Positions 1 to 9,668 of a stretch of DNA of 64,000 bases are shown one piece after another; the stretch's first letter is position 1; each line of letters opens with the position of its first letter. Source of the DNA: Streptomyces yangpuensis (GTDB taxonomy: Bacteria > Actinomycetota > Actinomycetes > Streptomycetales > Streptomycetaceae); assembly GCF_001005295.1 (NCBI RefSeq), contig NZ_LBMK01000007.1, forward strand, positions 167,920 through 231,919, read 5' to 3'. Both the position numbers and the translations under genes were made by a program. The notes beneath the pieces are model-generated. The model ran no database searches. It worked only from the letters and a program-made list of their open reading frames with translations, and had not been told where the DNA came from.

Positions 1-25
1 GGGGCGGGCGCCCCGCCGCGTTCCG

Positions 26-53
26 GTACGGGCGAACCGCCGTGCGCCCGTAC
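26..53 (-). terminator. Hairpin after the exonuclease gene
   Basis: Nine-base arms GTACGGGCG and CGCCCGTAC pair perfectly around a 10-base loop. It lies 22 bases past the stop of the exonuclease gene, as expected for a factor-independent-like stem without a T run, the usual form in Streptomyces. Confidence 0.45.
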
Positions 54-74
54 AGCCGGTGACGGCGCGGCGGG

Positions 75-662
75 TCAGGGCCGCCAGAGCATCAGGTTGC
101 TCATCAGCTCGGCCTGCTCGATCGCGTCGTCGAGTGCGTGGTGCGTGTGGCGCCGCCGGGACAGCAGTTCACGGGGCATCCGCCCCTTGACCGCAGCCCG
201 CAGCGGCACCCGTGCCTTCGTCGCGTAGAGGGTCTTCATGTCGAGGCATCCGGAGTGGCCGAAGGGGCTGTCCCCGCCGAACCGCATCAGGTACCAGTAC
301 AGGAACGTCCAGTCGAAGGACGCCGGGTAGCCGCACATCACCGGCTGGGCGCCCTCGGACACCTTGCGCACCCAGGCGCGGAAGGCGGCCATCGCGGCCG
401 CCGGATCGGTGCCCTCCCGGACCAGCCGGTCGCGGTCGAGCCCGCTGACGGCCAGTGCCTCGGGCACCCACGCGTCGCTGATCGGCCGCAGCTCCCGGTA
501 GAAGGTCCGCTGCTCCGGATCGGCTGCCGTATACGAATCCCCCTCCTGCCGGCCCGCGACGGCGGCCCCGAAGCTGATCATCGAATACGGTCCTGGAATG
601 GGTCCGTCGGCCTCGATGTCGACGGAGATGTAGAGACTGGGACGTGCGGTGCGGACTGCCAT
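75..662 (-). CDS. 3'-5' exonuclease, DEDDh (RNase H-like) fold
   Basis: Predicted cytoplasmic exonuclease of the DnaQ/RNase T superfamily, about 195 residues, a bare catalytic domain. The first acidic motif is VDIEADG near residues 14-20 (Asp and Glu of ExoI), the second Asp is in PASFDWTF near residue 113, and the third motif is HHALDDAIEQA near residue 175, whose His and Asp make it the DEDDh type. There is no signal peptide or membrane segment. An upstream in-frame GTG at 686 would add eight residues; I prefer ATG at 662 because the conserved strand begins soon after it, but no good ribosome site separates the two. It follows the SGNH hydrolase in the same direction with a 50-base gap. The substrate (DNA or RNA) cannot be told from sequence. 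Confidence 0.85.
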   Translation of the reverse strand: MAVRTARPSLYISVDIEADGPIPGPYSMISFGAAVAGRQEGDSYTAADPEQRTFYRELRPISDAWVPEALAVSGLDRDRLVREGTDPAAAMAAFRAWVRKVSEGAQPVMCGYPASFDWTFLYWYLMRFGGDSPFGHSGCLDMKTLYATKARVPLRAAVKGRMPRELLSRRRHTHHALDDAIEQAELMSNLMLWRP

Positions 663-712
663 GCGCGAGAGCATGCCAGCCCGCACCGCTGTCGATCATC
701 CGGTTTTCGCCC

Positions 713-1903
713 CTACGGCGCCGGGGTCAGGAACATCCCGGTGTGGTCGCCCCCCGCCGTGTTCCTGCAGCCGGAGGCGGAGTTCGCGGGCTGCGCCACC
801 GCCAGGGCCAGGCAGCGGCCGGCGGCCAGCTGGCCGTAGTGATTGGGGTGCATGGACTCCTGGATGAGGCCCTGCGACTCGTTGTTGTCGATCCAGCGGG
901 CCCACTCGCTCGTCTTCGCCGAGGCCGGAACGGTGGAGCTCACCTGCTTGCTCGCCTTCGCGCACACCTCGCGCCCCTGGAGCATGTCCCGCAGGTCCAG
1001 GAACTGCACGCCCTTGGCCGCGGCCACGCCCTTGATGCGGCCCGCGATCTGCGGCACGAGCGAGTCGCGCGCCCAGTCGGAGTCCCTGTTCCAGAAGGGG
1101 CAGCCACCGGTGTTGAGCCGGCTCCAGTCGCTCTGCGTGTACCGGTTCTCCGCGCCGCGCGGGATCGGCGACGGGTAGGACTGCAGCACGATCCGGTAGG
1201 AGGAGTCGGCGTACCCGGCCGTGCGCATGACGGCCCGTACCTCGTCCACGGACTTGCCGACCTTGCCCATGACCGCGTCGATCTTCTGGTCGACGGCGTA
1301 CTGCTGGTCGTCGTAGCAGTACGAGTTCCAGAGGATGAAGTCGTACGCGCAGTTCTCGATGATGTCCGCGAAGCCCAGGTCGTTGCCGCCGATGGACAGC
1401 GCGATCACCTTGACGTCGTGGCCGGCGGCCACCGCGGCGAGCTGGTCGGCCTGTGGGGCCTCGCCCCGGTAGGAGACCCCGCCGTTGGCGGCGCGGAAGA
1501 CGTTGTCGGACGTCGCACCGGAACAGGCGAGGTTCACGGCGACGTCGGCGACCGCCCCGGCGCTGTGCACCTCGGCCGAGTCGGAGCGGTGGCAGCCGCC
1601 GGCCGTGGCCCCGTACACCTTGGCCGGGTCGTAGGTGCTGCCGCTGATCCAGCCCCGGTCGGTGCCGTTGCGACTGCCGGTGTTGGTCAGGCTGTTGCCC
1701 TTCCAGCGCCCCGCCTCGCCGGATATGTAGCTGTCGCCCATGGACACCACGGCCGTGGGACCGGTCCCGGGGGTGGCCCCGGCGGTCCCGGCACCGCCGG
1801 CCAGCAGCGCGCCGGCGGCGAGCGGCACGGTCACGGCGGCACAGGCCAGTCGTCGCACCCGGCTGGGGTCCCGGTCCTTGCTGACGTTGCGGAATCCGAT
1901 CAC
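713..1903 (-). CDS. Secreted SGNH/GDSL-family hydrolase
   Basis: Exported esterase or lipase-like hydrolase, about 396 residues. The N-terminus has Arg/Lys (DRDPSRVRR), a hydrophobic stretch and an AGA-type cleavage region. Block I is VSMGDSYISGE (nucleophile Ser), block III is SIGGNDLGF, and block V is SMHPNHYGQ (catalytic His), so the active site is complete. Several Cys residues fit a disulfide-stabilised secreted enzyme. The reading frame is open farther upstream, but GTG at 1903 has a clear GCAGGAG seven bases before it and is directly followed by the signal peptide. A perfect 18-bp palindrome lies about 155 bases upstream and may be its operator. The natural substrate is unknown; lipid or acyl-ester hydrolysis is typical of the family. 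Confidence 0.88.
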   Translation of the reverse strand: MIGFRNVSKDRDPSRVRRLACAAVTVPLAAGALLAGGAGTAGATPGTGPTAVVSMGDSYISGEAGRWKGNSLTNTGSRNGTDRGWISGSTYDPAKVYGATAGGCHRSDSAEVHSAGAVADVAVNLACSGATSDNVFRAANGGVSYRGEAPQADQLAAVAAGHDVKVIALSIGGNDLGFADIIENCAYDFILWNSYCYDDQQYAVDQKIDAVMGKVGKSVDEVRAVMRTAGYADSSYRIVLQSYPSPIPRGAENRYTQSDWSRLNTGGCPFWNRDSDWARDSLVPQIAGRIKGVAAAKGVQFLDLRDMLQGREVCAKASKQVSSTVPASAKTSEWARWIDNNESQGLIQESMHPNHYGQLAAGRCLALAVAQPANSASGCRNTAGGDHTGMFLTPAP

Positions 1904-2057
1904 TGCGGAACTCCTGCGCTCGGCCACGGCGAAGCCGGGCAACGAACGCGTTGCCCGAGACGTGGCTGGGAAGTGGGGGTTACCGCCGGCCGGTGGCATC
2001 GGAAAGGTGACACGGCCCCGCTTGTTACCGCTAGGTACAGTCACATTACGAACCAGT

Positions 2058-2075
2058 AACGACCGATCGGTCGTT
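2058..2075. promoter_or_regulatory. Perfect 18-bp palindrome, candidate operator
   Basis: AACGACCGATCGGTCGTT is perfectly self-complementary over 18 bases. Its core resembles the symmetric sites bound by many TetR-family dimers, but no TetR gene is in the window. It is about 155 bases before the SGNH hydrolase start. The assignment to a regulator is inference. Confidence 0.5.
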
Positions 2076-2149
2076 CGGGTCGCCCCGCTCCGCTTCCGCC
2101 CGACTCCCCTTCCCCGCAGGTCGACTGAGGCTCTGTCGGGTGATCACAC

Positions 2150-2188
2150 GGCTCCGCCCCCGCTGCCTGGGGCGGCGGGGGCGGAGCC
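2150..2188 (-). terminator. aceB terminator hairpin
   Basis: Eighteen-base GC arms (2150-2167 and 2171-2188), with one G-T wobble and a three-base loop, begin 43 bases past the aceB stop codon. Confidence 0.7.
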
Positions 2189-2230
2189 GGACGGTTCGGG
2201 CCGCTGTGCGTGTCGGCCGGATCCGGGACG

Positions 2231-3850
<1,620 letters not shown>

Positions 3851-3991
3851 ATCTGTCACTCCTTCAGCGGCGGTGCCTGGCGGCCGCGGGGAATGCTCGC
3901 GCGAGACGGCACGCAGTGCCGTCGGGTGTGGAGAGCTCCGAAATACGGTCGCGGGCGCCGTCTGTGGGTTCAGGGCGCTTCTGACCAGTGG

Positions 3992-4020
3992 ATAGTAATT
4001 TCCTCATGGTGGAAGTTCAA
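3992..4020 (-). promoter_or_regulatory. aceB promoter with AllR-type operator in the spacer
   Basis: Read on the minus strand, TTGAAC (4015-4020) and TACTAT (3992-3997) are exactly 17 bases apart, a good sigma-70-type promoter. The 15-base near-palindrome TTCCA-CCATG-AGGAA (4000-4014) fills the spacer. The leader to the aceB ATG would be about 135 bases. The same element appears in the allR-allB intergenic region. Confidence 0.7.
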
Positions 4021-4101
4021 TGGTTTGTTGATGTCGAGATTCTCTGAGTCGACAGATTCCACTTTCCGGTGGCCCTCAGTGCCACTGTCGTCACGCGGTG
4101 C

Positions 4102-4713
4102 TCAGAGGAGTCGTGCCAGGTCGGGCGGCGTGTCGATGTCGAAGGCTTCGGCGACGTCGGAGCACTCCACCAGCATGAGCTCTCCGGCGTGGCGCGCCAG
4201 GTGGACCCGGGCGCCCTTGTCGCCGGTGGCCGTGGCCGCGATGTCCGCCCAGCGGTCCGCGCCGAACAGCACCGGGTGCCCGCGCTCCCCGCCGTACGCA
4301 GCGGCCGCCAGGCTCGCGGGGGACCGGTAGGCCTCCCGGACCCGGGCCACGGCCGCCGGGCCGATGCCCGGCTGGTCGACCAGCGACACCAGGGCGGCGC
4401 GGGCGTCGGTACCGGCCAGGGAGGCCAGGCCCACCCGCAGCGAGGAACCCATCCCCTCCGCCCAGTCCGGGTTGTCCACGACCACGCAGCCGCTCAGGTC
4501 GGCGCGCTCGCGTACCTCGGCCGCCGAGGCGCCGAGGACCACGTGCACCGGACCGCAGCCCGCCTCCCGCAGGACCCGTACGGCGTTCTCCACCAGCGGC
4601 CGCCCGCGGTACGGCAGCAGGGCCTTGGGGCGGCCGCCGAGCCGGCGGCCGCCGCCCGCGGCCAGGAGCAGTCCCGCGATCACGGGCGAATCGGAGTGCG
4701 AGTGGGATGACAT
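4102..4713 (-). CDS. MobA-like NTP transferase (MocA/MobA type)
   Basis: Small cytoplasmic nucleotidyltransferase, about 203 residues. The GT-A signature LLLAAGGGRRLGGRPKALLPYRGRPLVE (here split by its parts: LLLAAGGGRRLGG then PKALLPY) binds the NTP, ALVSLVDQPG is the metal and substrate loop, and GHPVLF follows, all as in molybdopterin cytidylyl- or guanylyltransferases. The frame is open upstream to 5025, but MSSHS at 4713 precedes the domain directly. It probably charges a molybdenum cofactor for a Mo hydroxylase; no xanthine dehydrogenase genes are in the window, though a purine-catabolism gene set (allantoin) lies 8 kb away. Which nucleotide and which enzyme partner are unknown. Confidence 0.8.
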   Translation of the reverse strand: MSSHSHSDSPVIAGLLLAAGGGRRLGGRPKALLPYRGRPLVENAVRVLREAGCGPVHVVLGASAAEVRERADLSGCVVVDNPDWAEGMGSSLRVGLASLAGTDARAALVSLVDQPGIGPAAVARVREAYRSPASLAAAAYGGERGHPVLFGADRWADIAATATGDKGARVHLARHAGELMLVECSDVAEAFDIDTPPDLARLL

Positions 4714-4743
4714 GCCACCGATTCTCGCTCCCGCGTGCGGCCG

Positions 4744-4781
4744 CCGATCCTGCGGACGCCGATCCTGCGGCCGATCCTGCG
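4744..4781. repeat. Three copies of CCGATCCTGCG
   Basis: The 11-base unit CCGATCCTGCG occurs at 4744, 4759 and 4771 in the gap between the divergent MobA-like and MocR genes. It looks like a short slippage repeat; no function is evident. Confidence 0.6.
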
Positions 4782-4910
4782 TACGTGGTGTGAGGGCGCG
4801 TCGTACGAAGGCGAGCGCGGCCCCGATCCGCAGCGGACGGGACACCCGGTTCCCGGCTGCGGCCGGCAGGGCACGTTCGTCACGGCCGGTCGGCATTACG
4901 GCGTCTCCTT

Positions 4911-4952
4911 GCCAATCGGGGGCCAATACCGCGAGTCTGGACCCGGATTGGC
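4911..4952. promoter_or_regulatory. Candidate MocR operator: GCCAAT repeats
   Basis: GCCAAT occurs at 4911-4916 and 4922-4927, eleven bases apart (one helical turn), and its inverse ATTGGC at 4947-4952. They lie 33-74 bases before the MocR start. MocR regulators typically bind direct repeats near their own promoters; the match here is inferred from position only. Confidence 0.45.
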
Positions 4953-4984
4953 CTGGCCGGCAGAGCCGATCGAGGGAGGTTGGC

Positions 4985-6472
4985 ATGGCGAACGGGCGAG
5001 TGGTCCACGCAGCGGACAGAACCATCGGCAGCCGCCAGCTCGCGGCCCTGCTCCCCGCCGAGGTACGGGCCCGCCCCGGCTACCGGTCGCTCGCCGACGC
5101 CCTGCGCACCCTGATCCTCGACGGCCGCATCGCCCTCCACGTCCGGCTGCCCGCCGAACGCGAGCTCGCCGAAGCCGTCGGCGCCAGCCGGGCCACCGTC
5201 ACCGGCGCCTACGACCTGCTGCGCGAGAGCGGCTACGTCCGCAGCCGGCGCGGCTCCGGCACCTGGACCGAGCTCCCCGACGGCCACCGGCCCGTCGGAG
5301 CCCACGCCCTCGTCGGCGCCGCCCGCCACGGCGCCGACGGCGAGCCCGGCATCGACCTGGCCATCGCCGCCATGGGCGCCCCCGAGGGCCTCCTGGCCGA
5401 CGCCGTCGCCCGGGCCGCCACCCGGCTGCCCGAGGCCGCCCGCACCCCCGGTTACCACCCCTTCGGCCTGCCCGACCTGCGGGAGGCCGTCGCCGAGCGC
5501 TTCACCCGGCGCGGCCTGCCCACCCGCCCCGAGCAGATCCTCGTCACCTCCGGCGCCCAGCAGGCCTTCGGTCTCGTCGTCAGCCTGCTCTGCCGGGCAG
5601 GCGACCGGGTCGTCACCGAGAACCCCACCTACGCCAACGCCCTCGACGCCCTGCGCCACGCCCGCCTGCGCACCGGCTCGATCGCCGTCTCCGACGCCGG
5701 CTGGGACATGGAGATCGCCGAGTCCACGCTGCGCCAGACCGTGCCCCGGCTGGCCTACGTGATCCCCGACTTCCACAACCCCACGGGCGCCCTCATGCCC
5801 GGGGAGGAGCGGCTGCGGCTGCTCGCGGCGACCCGGCGCACCGGTACCTGGCTGGTGGTCGACGAGACCATCGCCGACATCGCCCTGGACGTGCCGGCCC
5901 CCGCGCCGCTGGCCTCCCTGGCCCCGCGCGGCGGCGCGGACCACGTGGTGACCATCGGCTCGCTCAGCAAGACCCACTGGGGCGGCCTGCGCGTCGGCTG
6001 GGTCCGGGCCACCGCCAAGATGATCACCGAGCTGACGGCCGTACGGGTCTCCGCCGACATGACCGGCTCCGTCCTCGACCAGCTCGTCGCCCTCCCGCTG
6101 CTGGCGGGCATGGACCGGTCCCTGCCCGCACGGCTCGCCGAACTGCGCAGCCGGCGCGCGGCCCTGGTGGACTCCCTCCAGCGGCACACCCCGGAATGGT
6201 CCTGGCAGGTACCGCCGGGCGGCCTCTCGCTCTGGGTCGACCTCGGCGAGCCGGTCAGCTCGGCCCTGGCCGAGCGGGCCGCGGCCGCCGGCGTGCACAT
6301 CGGCCGCGGCGCCCGCTTCGGGGTCGACCCGGGCACCTTCGAACACCGCCTCCGCATCCCGTACACCCTCCCCGCCGACCGCCTGGACGAAGCGGTCCGC
6401 CGCCTGGCAGCCGCCCTCCACGACGGCGTCCCCCTCCCCCCGTCGGTGGACCGCCCGCACTGGGTGGCGTGA
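4985..6472 (+). CDS. MocR-type GntR/aminotransferase transcription regulator
   Basis: DNA-binding regulator of 495 residues with a GntR winged helix (about residues 28-95; LADALRTLILDGRIALHVRLP and PAERELAEAVGASRATV) joined to a fold-type I aminotransferase-like domain (about residues 130-485). The PLP region shows TSGAQQAFGLV, DFHNPTGALMP and SLSKTHWGGLRVGW, where the Lys after SLS should hold PLP. Such proteins sense PLP or a PLP-amino acid adduct. ATG at 4985 has GAGGGAGGT directly before it. The gene is divergent from the MobA-like gene and convergent with the two-component pair, 24 bases away. The regulated target is not obvious, since no PLP-biosynthesis or transporter gene is adjacent. 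Confidence 0.9.
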   Translation: MANGRVVHAADRTIGSRQLAALLPAEVRARPGYRSLADALRTLILDGRIALHVRLPAERELAEAVGASRATVTGAYDLLRESGYVRSRRGSGTWTELPDGHRPVGAHALVGAARHGADGEPGIDLAIAAMGAPEGLLADAVARAATRLPEAARTPGYHPFGLPDLREAVAERFTRRGLPTRPEQILVTSGAQQAFGLVVSLLCRAGDRVVTENPTYANALDALRHARLRTGSIAVSDAGWDMEIAESTLRQTVPRLAYVIPDFHNPTGALMPGEERLRLLAATRRTGTWLVVDETIADIALDVPAPAPLASLAPRGGADHVVTIGSLSKTHWGGLRVGWVRATAKMITELTAVRVSADMTGSVLDQLVALPLLAGMDRSLPARLAELRSRRAALVDSLQRHTPEWSWQVPPGGLSLWVDLGEPVSSALAERAAAAGVHIGRGARFGVDPGTFEHRLRIPYTLPADRLDEAVRRLAAALHDGVPLPPSVDRPHWVA

Positions 6473-6496
6473 CCGCGCGGCCCGCCCGGGCGGCCG

Positions 6497-7126
6497 CTAC
6501 GGGGTGCGGATCAGGCGGCGGGTGGAGGCGGCTGCCACTGCTGCTGTGCGGGATTCGACGCCCAGCTTCGCGTACACGTGGACTAGGTGGGACTTGACCG
6601 TGGCCTGGCTGAGGAAGAGCTGCTTGGAGATCTGCTGGTTCGACAGTCCGTCCGCCACCAGCTGGAGCACCTCCAGCTCCCGCTTGGTCAGCGCCTCCGC
6701 CGGCGTCCGCATCCGGTCCATCAGGCGCAGCGCGACCGCCGGGGCCAGTGCCGACTGGCCCGCGGCGGCCGTGCGTACGGCCGCCGCCAGCTCCTCCGGC
6801 GGGGCGTCCTTCAGCAGATAGCCGGAGGCGCCCGCCTCCACCGCCGCCAGGATGTCCGCGTCCGTGTCGTACGTGGTCAGCACCAGCACCCGGGGGGCGC
6901 CCGGGCGCGCCGTGATCAGGGCCGTCGCCTCCGAGCCGTGCATGCCCGGCCCGAACTGCAGGTCCATCAGTACGACATCCACCGGTTCGCGGGCGGCCAG
7001 CTCCACCGCCCGCTCGGCGGTCGCCGCCTCGGCCACCACCGCGAAGTCCGCCTCGGTGTCCAGCACCGCGCGCAGGCCCGCCCGGACCACGGGGTGGTCG
7101 TCGGCGAGCAGGAGACGGATGGTCAC
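6497..7126 (-). CDS. NarL/FixJ-family response regulator
   Basis: Cytoplasmic response regulator of 209 residues. The receiver domain spans about residues 3-120: acidic pocket DDH near residue 10, phospho-acceptor in VVLMDLQF near residue 54, Thr in LVLTTYD, and Lys in YLLKDA. A LuxR-type helix-turn-helix follows at about 140-205 (LTKRELEVLQLVADGLSNQQ and FLSQATVKSHLVHVYAKLGV). GTG at 7126 overlaps the kinase stop as GTGA, so the two are translationally coupled. The pair most likely controls the divergent ABC exporter genes. Confidence 0.93.
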   Translation of the reverse strand: MTIRLLLADDHPVVRAGLRAVLDTEADFAVVAEAATAERAVELAAREPVDVVLMDLQFGPGMHGSEATALITARPGAPRVLVLTTYDTDADILAAVEAGASGYLLKDAPPEELAAAVRTAAAGQSALAPAVALRLMDRMRTPAEALTKRELEVLQLVADGLSNQQISKQLFLSQATVKSHLVHVYAKLGVESRTAAVAAASTRRLIRTP

Positions 7127-8448
7127 GGCGCCTCCACGGGGTCCATGGCGTCCAGCGGTTCCAGGGGCAGCGGCAGGGTGACCGCCACGGCGGTGCCCTG
7201 GCCCGGGTCGGACTCCACCGTGAACAGCCCGCCCAGGCTCTCGGCGCGCGAGCGCATCGCGGGCAGCCCGAAGCCCCCGTCGGCGGAGCCGGAAGCCGCG
7301 CCCGGGCCGGTCGCGGCCGAGGACGGGCAGAAGCCGTCGCCGTCGTCGACGATGTCCAGCGTGACCGAGGCGTCCATGAAGGTCAGCGTGATCTCCGCGC
7401 GCCCGGCCCGGGCGTGCCGCACCACGTTGGCCAGCGCCGACTGGGCGATCCGCAGCAGCGCCACCTCGTACGGGGTGGGCAGCACCCGCGGCCGGCCGCT
7501 CAGCGAGAACCGCACCCGGGGCCCCGGCACCCCCGCGCACAGCCGCTCCAGCGCCGCCGCCAGCGAGCCGTGCTCCAGGTCCGGCGGAGTGAGGGCCCGT
7601 ACGAAGCGACGCGCCTCGGCGAGGTTGTCCTGGGCGGCCTCCCGCGCCTGCGCGATGTGCGGCAGGGCCGGGGCCCCTTCCGGCAGCGCCCGCTCGGCCG
7701 CCCGCAGCAGCAGCTGGATGGAGGACAGGCCCTGCGCGAGGGTGTCGTGGATCTCCCGGGCCAGGCGCTCGCGCTCGGCCAGGATCCCGGCGCTGCGCTC
7801 GGCCGCGGCCAGCTCGGCCCGCGTGGTGATCAGCTCCTCGATCAGCTCCCGGCGCCGTTCGCTCTCGCGGTACAGCGCCTGGTAGCCCAGTACGGTCGCC
7901 ACGGCCACGGCACCGCCCAGCAGCGGCCCGAGGAAGGCTCCGGGGGTCGCCGCGCTGCTGTGCGCGAGGAAGCCGCCGATGGCGGCGCAGGCGGTCACCG
8001 CGACGGCCGCGACCCCCCAGCGCAGCCGCAGCAGGTGCAGCTCCAGGAAGTACAGCGGGAAGGCGATCCACAGCCCGTCCGGGGAGAGCGCCAGCAGGCC
8101 CGCCCAGGCCGCCCCGAGCCCGGCCAGCCACACCGCGCCCGCCCGCGGCGAGCGGTGCACGGCCGGCGCCCGTACGCCCGCCGCGTAGACGGCGGCGAGC
8201 AGCGCGCAGGCGGCGATCACCCAGCCGGCCCGCGGCGCGGAGTCGGCGACGGCCCGGCCGGCGGCCAGGACCAGCAGCCCCAGGAGCAGGGCGTGCAGGC
8301 ACAGCGTCAGCACCTTCGACACCGGCGTCAGGGGCCGGGCGGCGGATGCGGTCGCGGGCGCAGTCGGGGGTACGGGCGCGGGCGCGGTCACGGGCTCGTG
8401 CGGGGGCGGGCAGGCACCGGGCGGAACGGGGGCAGCGGCAGCAGTCAT
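7123..8448 (-). CDS. NarL-type sensor histidine kinase (HisKA_3)
   Basis: Membrane sensor kinase of 441 residues. After a proline-rich cytoplasmic N-terminus there are about five to six hydrophobic segments (roughly residues 35-190) with very short loops, so it probably senses an event within the membrane rather than an outside ligand. The phospho-acceptor motif is LAREIHDTLAQGLSSIQL, followed by the ATPase domain with N box QSALANVVRHARAG, DIVDDGDGF and GGFGLPAMRSRAESLGG. It pairs with the downstream response regulator. The 134-base gap to the divergent ABC permease gene holds both promoters. Confidence 0.92.
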   Translation of the reverse strand: MTAAAAPVPPGACPPPHEPVTAPAPVPPTAPATASAARPLTPVSKVLTLCLHALLLGLLVLAAGRAVADSAPRAGWVIAACALLAAVYAAGVRAPAVHRSPRAGAVWLAGLGAAWAGLLALSPDGLWIAFPLYFLELHLLRLRWGVAAVAVTACAAIGGFLAHSSAATPGAFLGPLLGGAVAVATVLGYQALYRESERRRELIEELITTRAELAAAERSAGILAERERLAREIHDTLAQGLSSIQLLLRAAERALPEGAPALPHIAQAREAAQDNLAEARRFVRALTPPDLEHGSLAAALERLCAGVPGPRVRFSLSGRPRVLPTPYEVALLRIAQSALANVVRHARAGRAEITLTFMDASVTLDIVDDGDGFCPSSAATGPGAASGSADGGFGLPAMRSRAESLGGLFTVESDPGQGTAVAVTLPLPLEPLDAMDPVEAP

Positions 8449-8582
8449 GTCCGAACCAGCGTAAAGCGGTCCCGCCGGGCCCCGGTCAACCGAAAGTTTG
8501 ATGTCCCGGTGCGCCCTTCGATACCAGGATCCCTACTGTGGCGCGATGCCTTGTGTCCACGCGGCAGACCAGGGTGGGGGAC

Positions 8583-9668
8583 ATGTTCGTCGCATGGAGA
8601 GATCTACGGTTCGCCAAGGGCCGCTTCGCCCTGATGGGCTCGGTCGTGCTGCTGATCACGCTGCTGGTCGGCCTGCTGTCCGGGCTCACCGCCGGCCTGG
8701 CCCGGGAGAACATCTCGGCCGTCACCGGCCTGCCCGCCTCGCACCTGGCCTTCGCCGCGCCCACCGGGGACCAGAAGGTGTCGTTCACCAACTCCCAGGT
8801 GCCCGAGTCCGCCTGGCTGGCCTGGCGCGAGCAGCCCGGGGTGCGGACGGCGCAGCCCCTCGGCATCCGCACCACCAACGCCGTCTCGGGTGAGCGCACC
8901 GCCGCCGTCTCGGTCTTCGGCGTGGACCCCGCGGGCGGGCTCGCGCCGCGCGGCGCGGGCCTCGCGCAGGGCCGGGTGGTCCTCGCCGAGAAGGCGGCGA
9001 AGGAGCTCGGCGGCCTCACCACCAGGTCCAAGCTCAGGATCGGCCCGCTCGAACTGACCGTGGCCGCGGTCGCAGGCACGGCCGCCCACAGCCACACCCC
9101 GGTCGTGTGGATGGACCTTAACGACTGGCAGCGCATCGGCAACCCGGGCACCTCCATCGACACCCTCGCCACCGTCGTCGCCGTATCCGGCAGCGGCATC
9201 GACCTCGCCGCCGCCGACCGGGCGGCGGGCACCAGGGCACAGACCGTCGAAGAGGCCCTCGGCGCCATCGGCTCCTACCAGGCCGAGAACGGCTCGCTCC
9301 AGCTGATGCGCGGCTTCCTCTTCGCCATCTCGGCCCTGGTCATAGGCGCCTTCTTCACGGTGTGGACCATCCAGCGCAGCGGCGACATCGCCGTCCTGAA
9401 GGCCCTGGGCGCCTCCACCCCCTACCTCCTGCGGGACGCCCTCGGCCAGGCCGTGGTGATGCTCGCCCTCGGCACCGGGCTGGGCACCGCCCTCGCCGCC
9501 GGCTTCGGCGCGCTGATCAGCGGCGGCGACGTGCCCTTCGTCCTCGACGCCGCCACGGTGCTCGTCCCCGCCGCGATCATGATCGCGCTCGGCGCGCTGG
9601 GCGCGGCCCTGTCCATCCGGCGGATCACCGCCGTCGACCCGCTGACCGCCCTCGGGAGCGCCCGATGA
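8583..9668 (+). CDS. ABC transporter permease, FtsX/MacB type
   Basis: Inner part of an export or membrane-extrusion ABC system, 361 residues, with one N-terminal membrane segment (about 15-40), a large extracytoplasmic domain and three C-terminal membrane segments. The order matches the MacB_PCD plus FtsX arrangement. The frame is open to 8538; I chose ATG at 8583, which has a GGTGGGGG stretch just before it and begins the MFVAWRDLRFAKGRFALMG leader typical of this family. It overlaps the ATPase gene as ATGA. Divergence from a NarL two-component system suggests that this pair reacts to an envelope stress or antimicrobial; that is inference. Confidence 0.9.
   Translation: MFVAWRDLRFAKGRFALMGSVVLLITLLVGLLSGLTAGLARENISAVTGLPASHLAFAAPTGDQKVSFTNSQVPESAWLAWREQPGVRTAQPLGIRTTNAVSGERTAAVSVFGVDPAGGLAPRGAGLAQGRVVLAEKAAKELGGLTTRSKLRIGPLELTVAAVAGTAAHSHTPVVWMDLNDWQRIGNPGTSIDTLATVVAVSGSGIDLAAADRAAGTRAQTVEEALGAIGSYQAENGSLQLMRGFLFAISALVIGAFFTVWTIQRSGDIAVLKALGASTPYLLRDALGQAVVMLALGTGLGTALAAGFGALISGGDVPFVLDAATVLVPAAIMIALGALGAALSIRRITAVDPLTALGSAR

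Larger units (their letters stand above)
1904..2230. other. Intergenic stretch between SGNH hydrolase and aceB
   Basis: No gene seen. It holds the aceB terminator, an 18-bp palindrome and the presumed promoter of the SGNH hydrolase. The frame upstream of the chosen GTG stays open but has no coding character. Confidence 0.6.

Noticed and set aside
4364..4984. Upstream extension of the MocR gene
   Set aside because: The frame overlaps the MobA-like gene on the other strand, and a strong ribosome site precedes ATG 4985.
6497..8302. A 601-residue frame that would fuse the response regulator to upstream text
   Set aside because: The upstream part is a shadow of the histidine kinase in another frame; the regulator begins at GTG 7126, overlapping the kinase stop.
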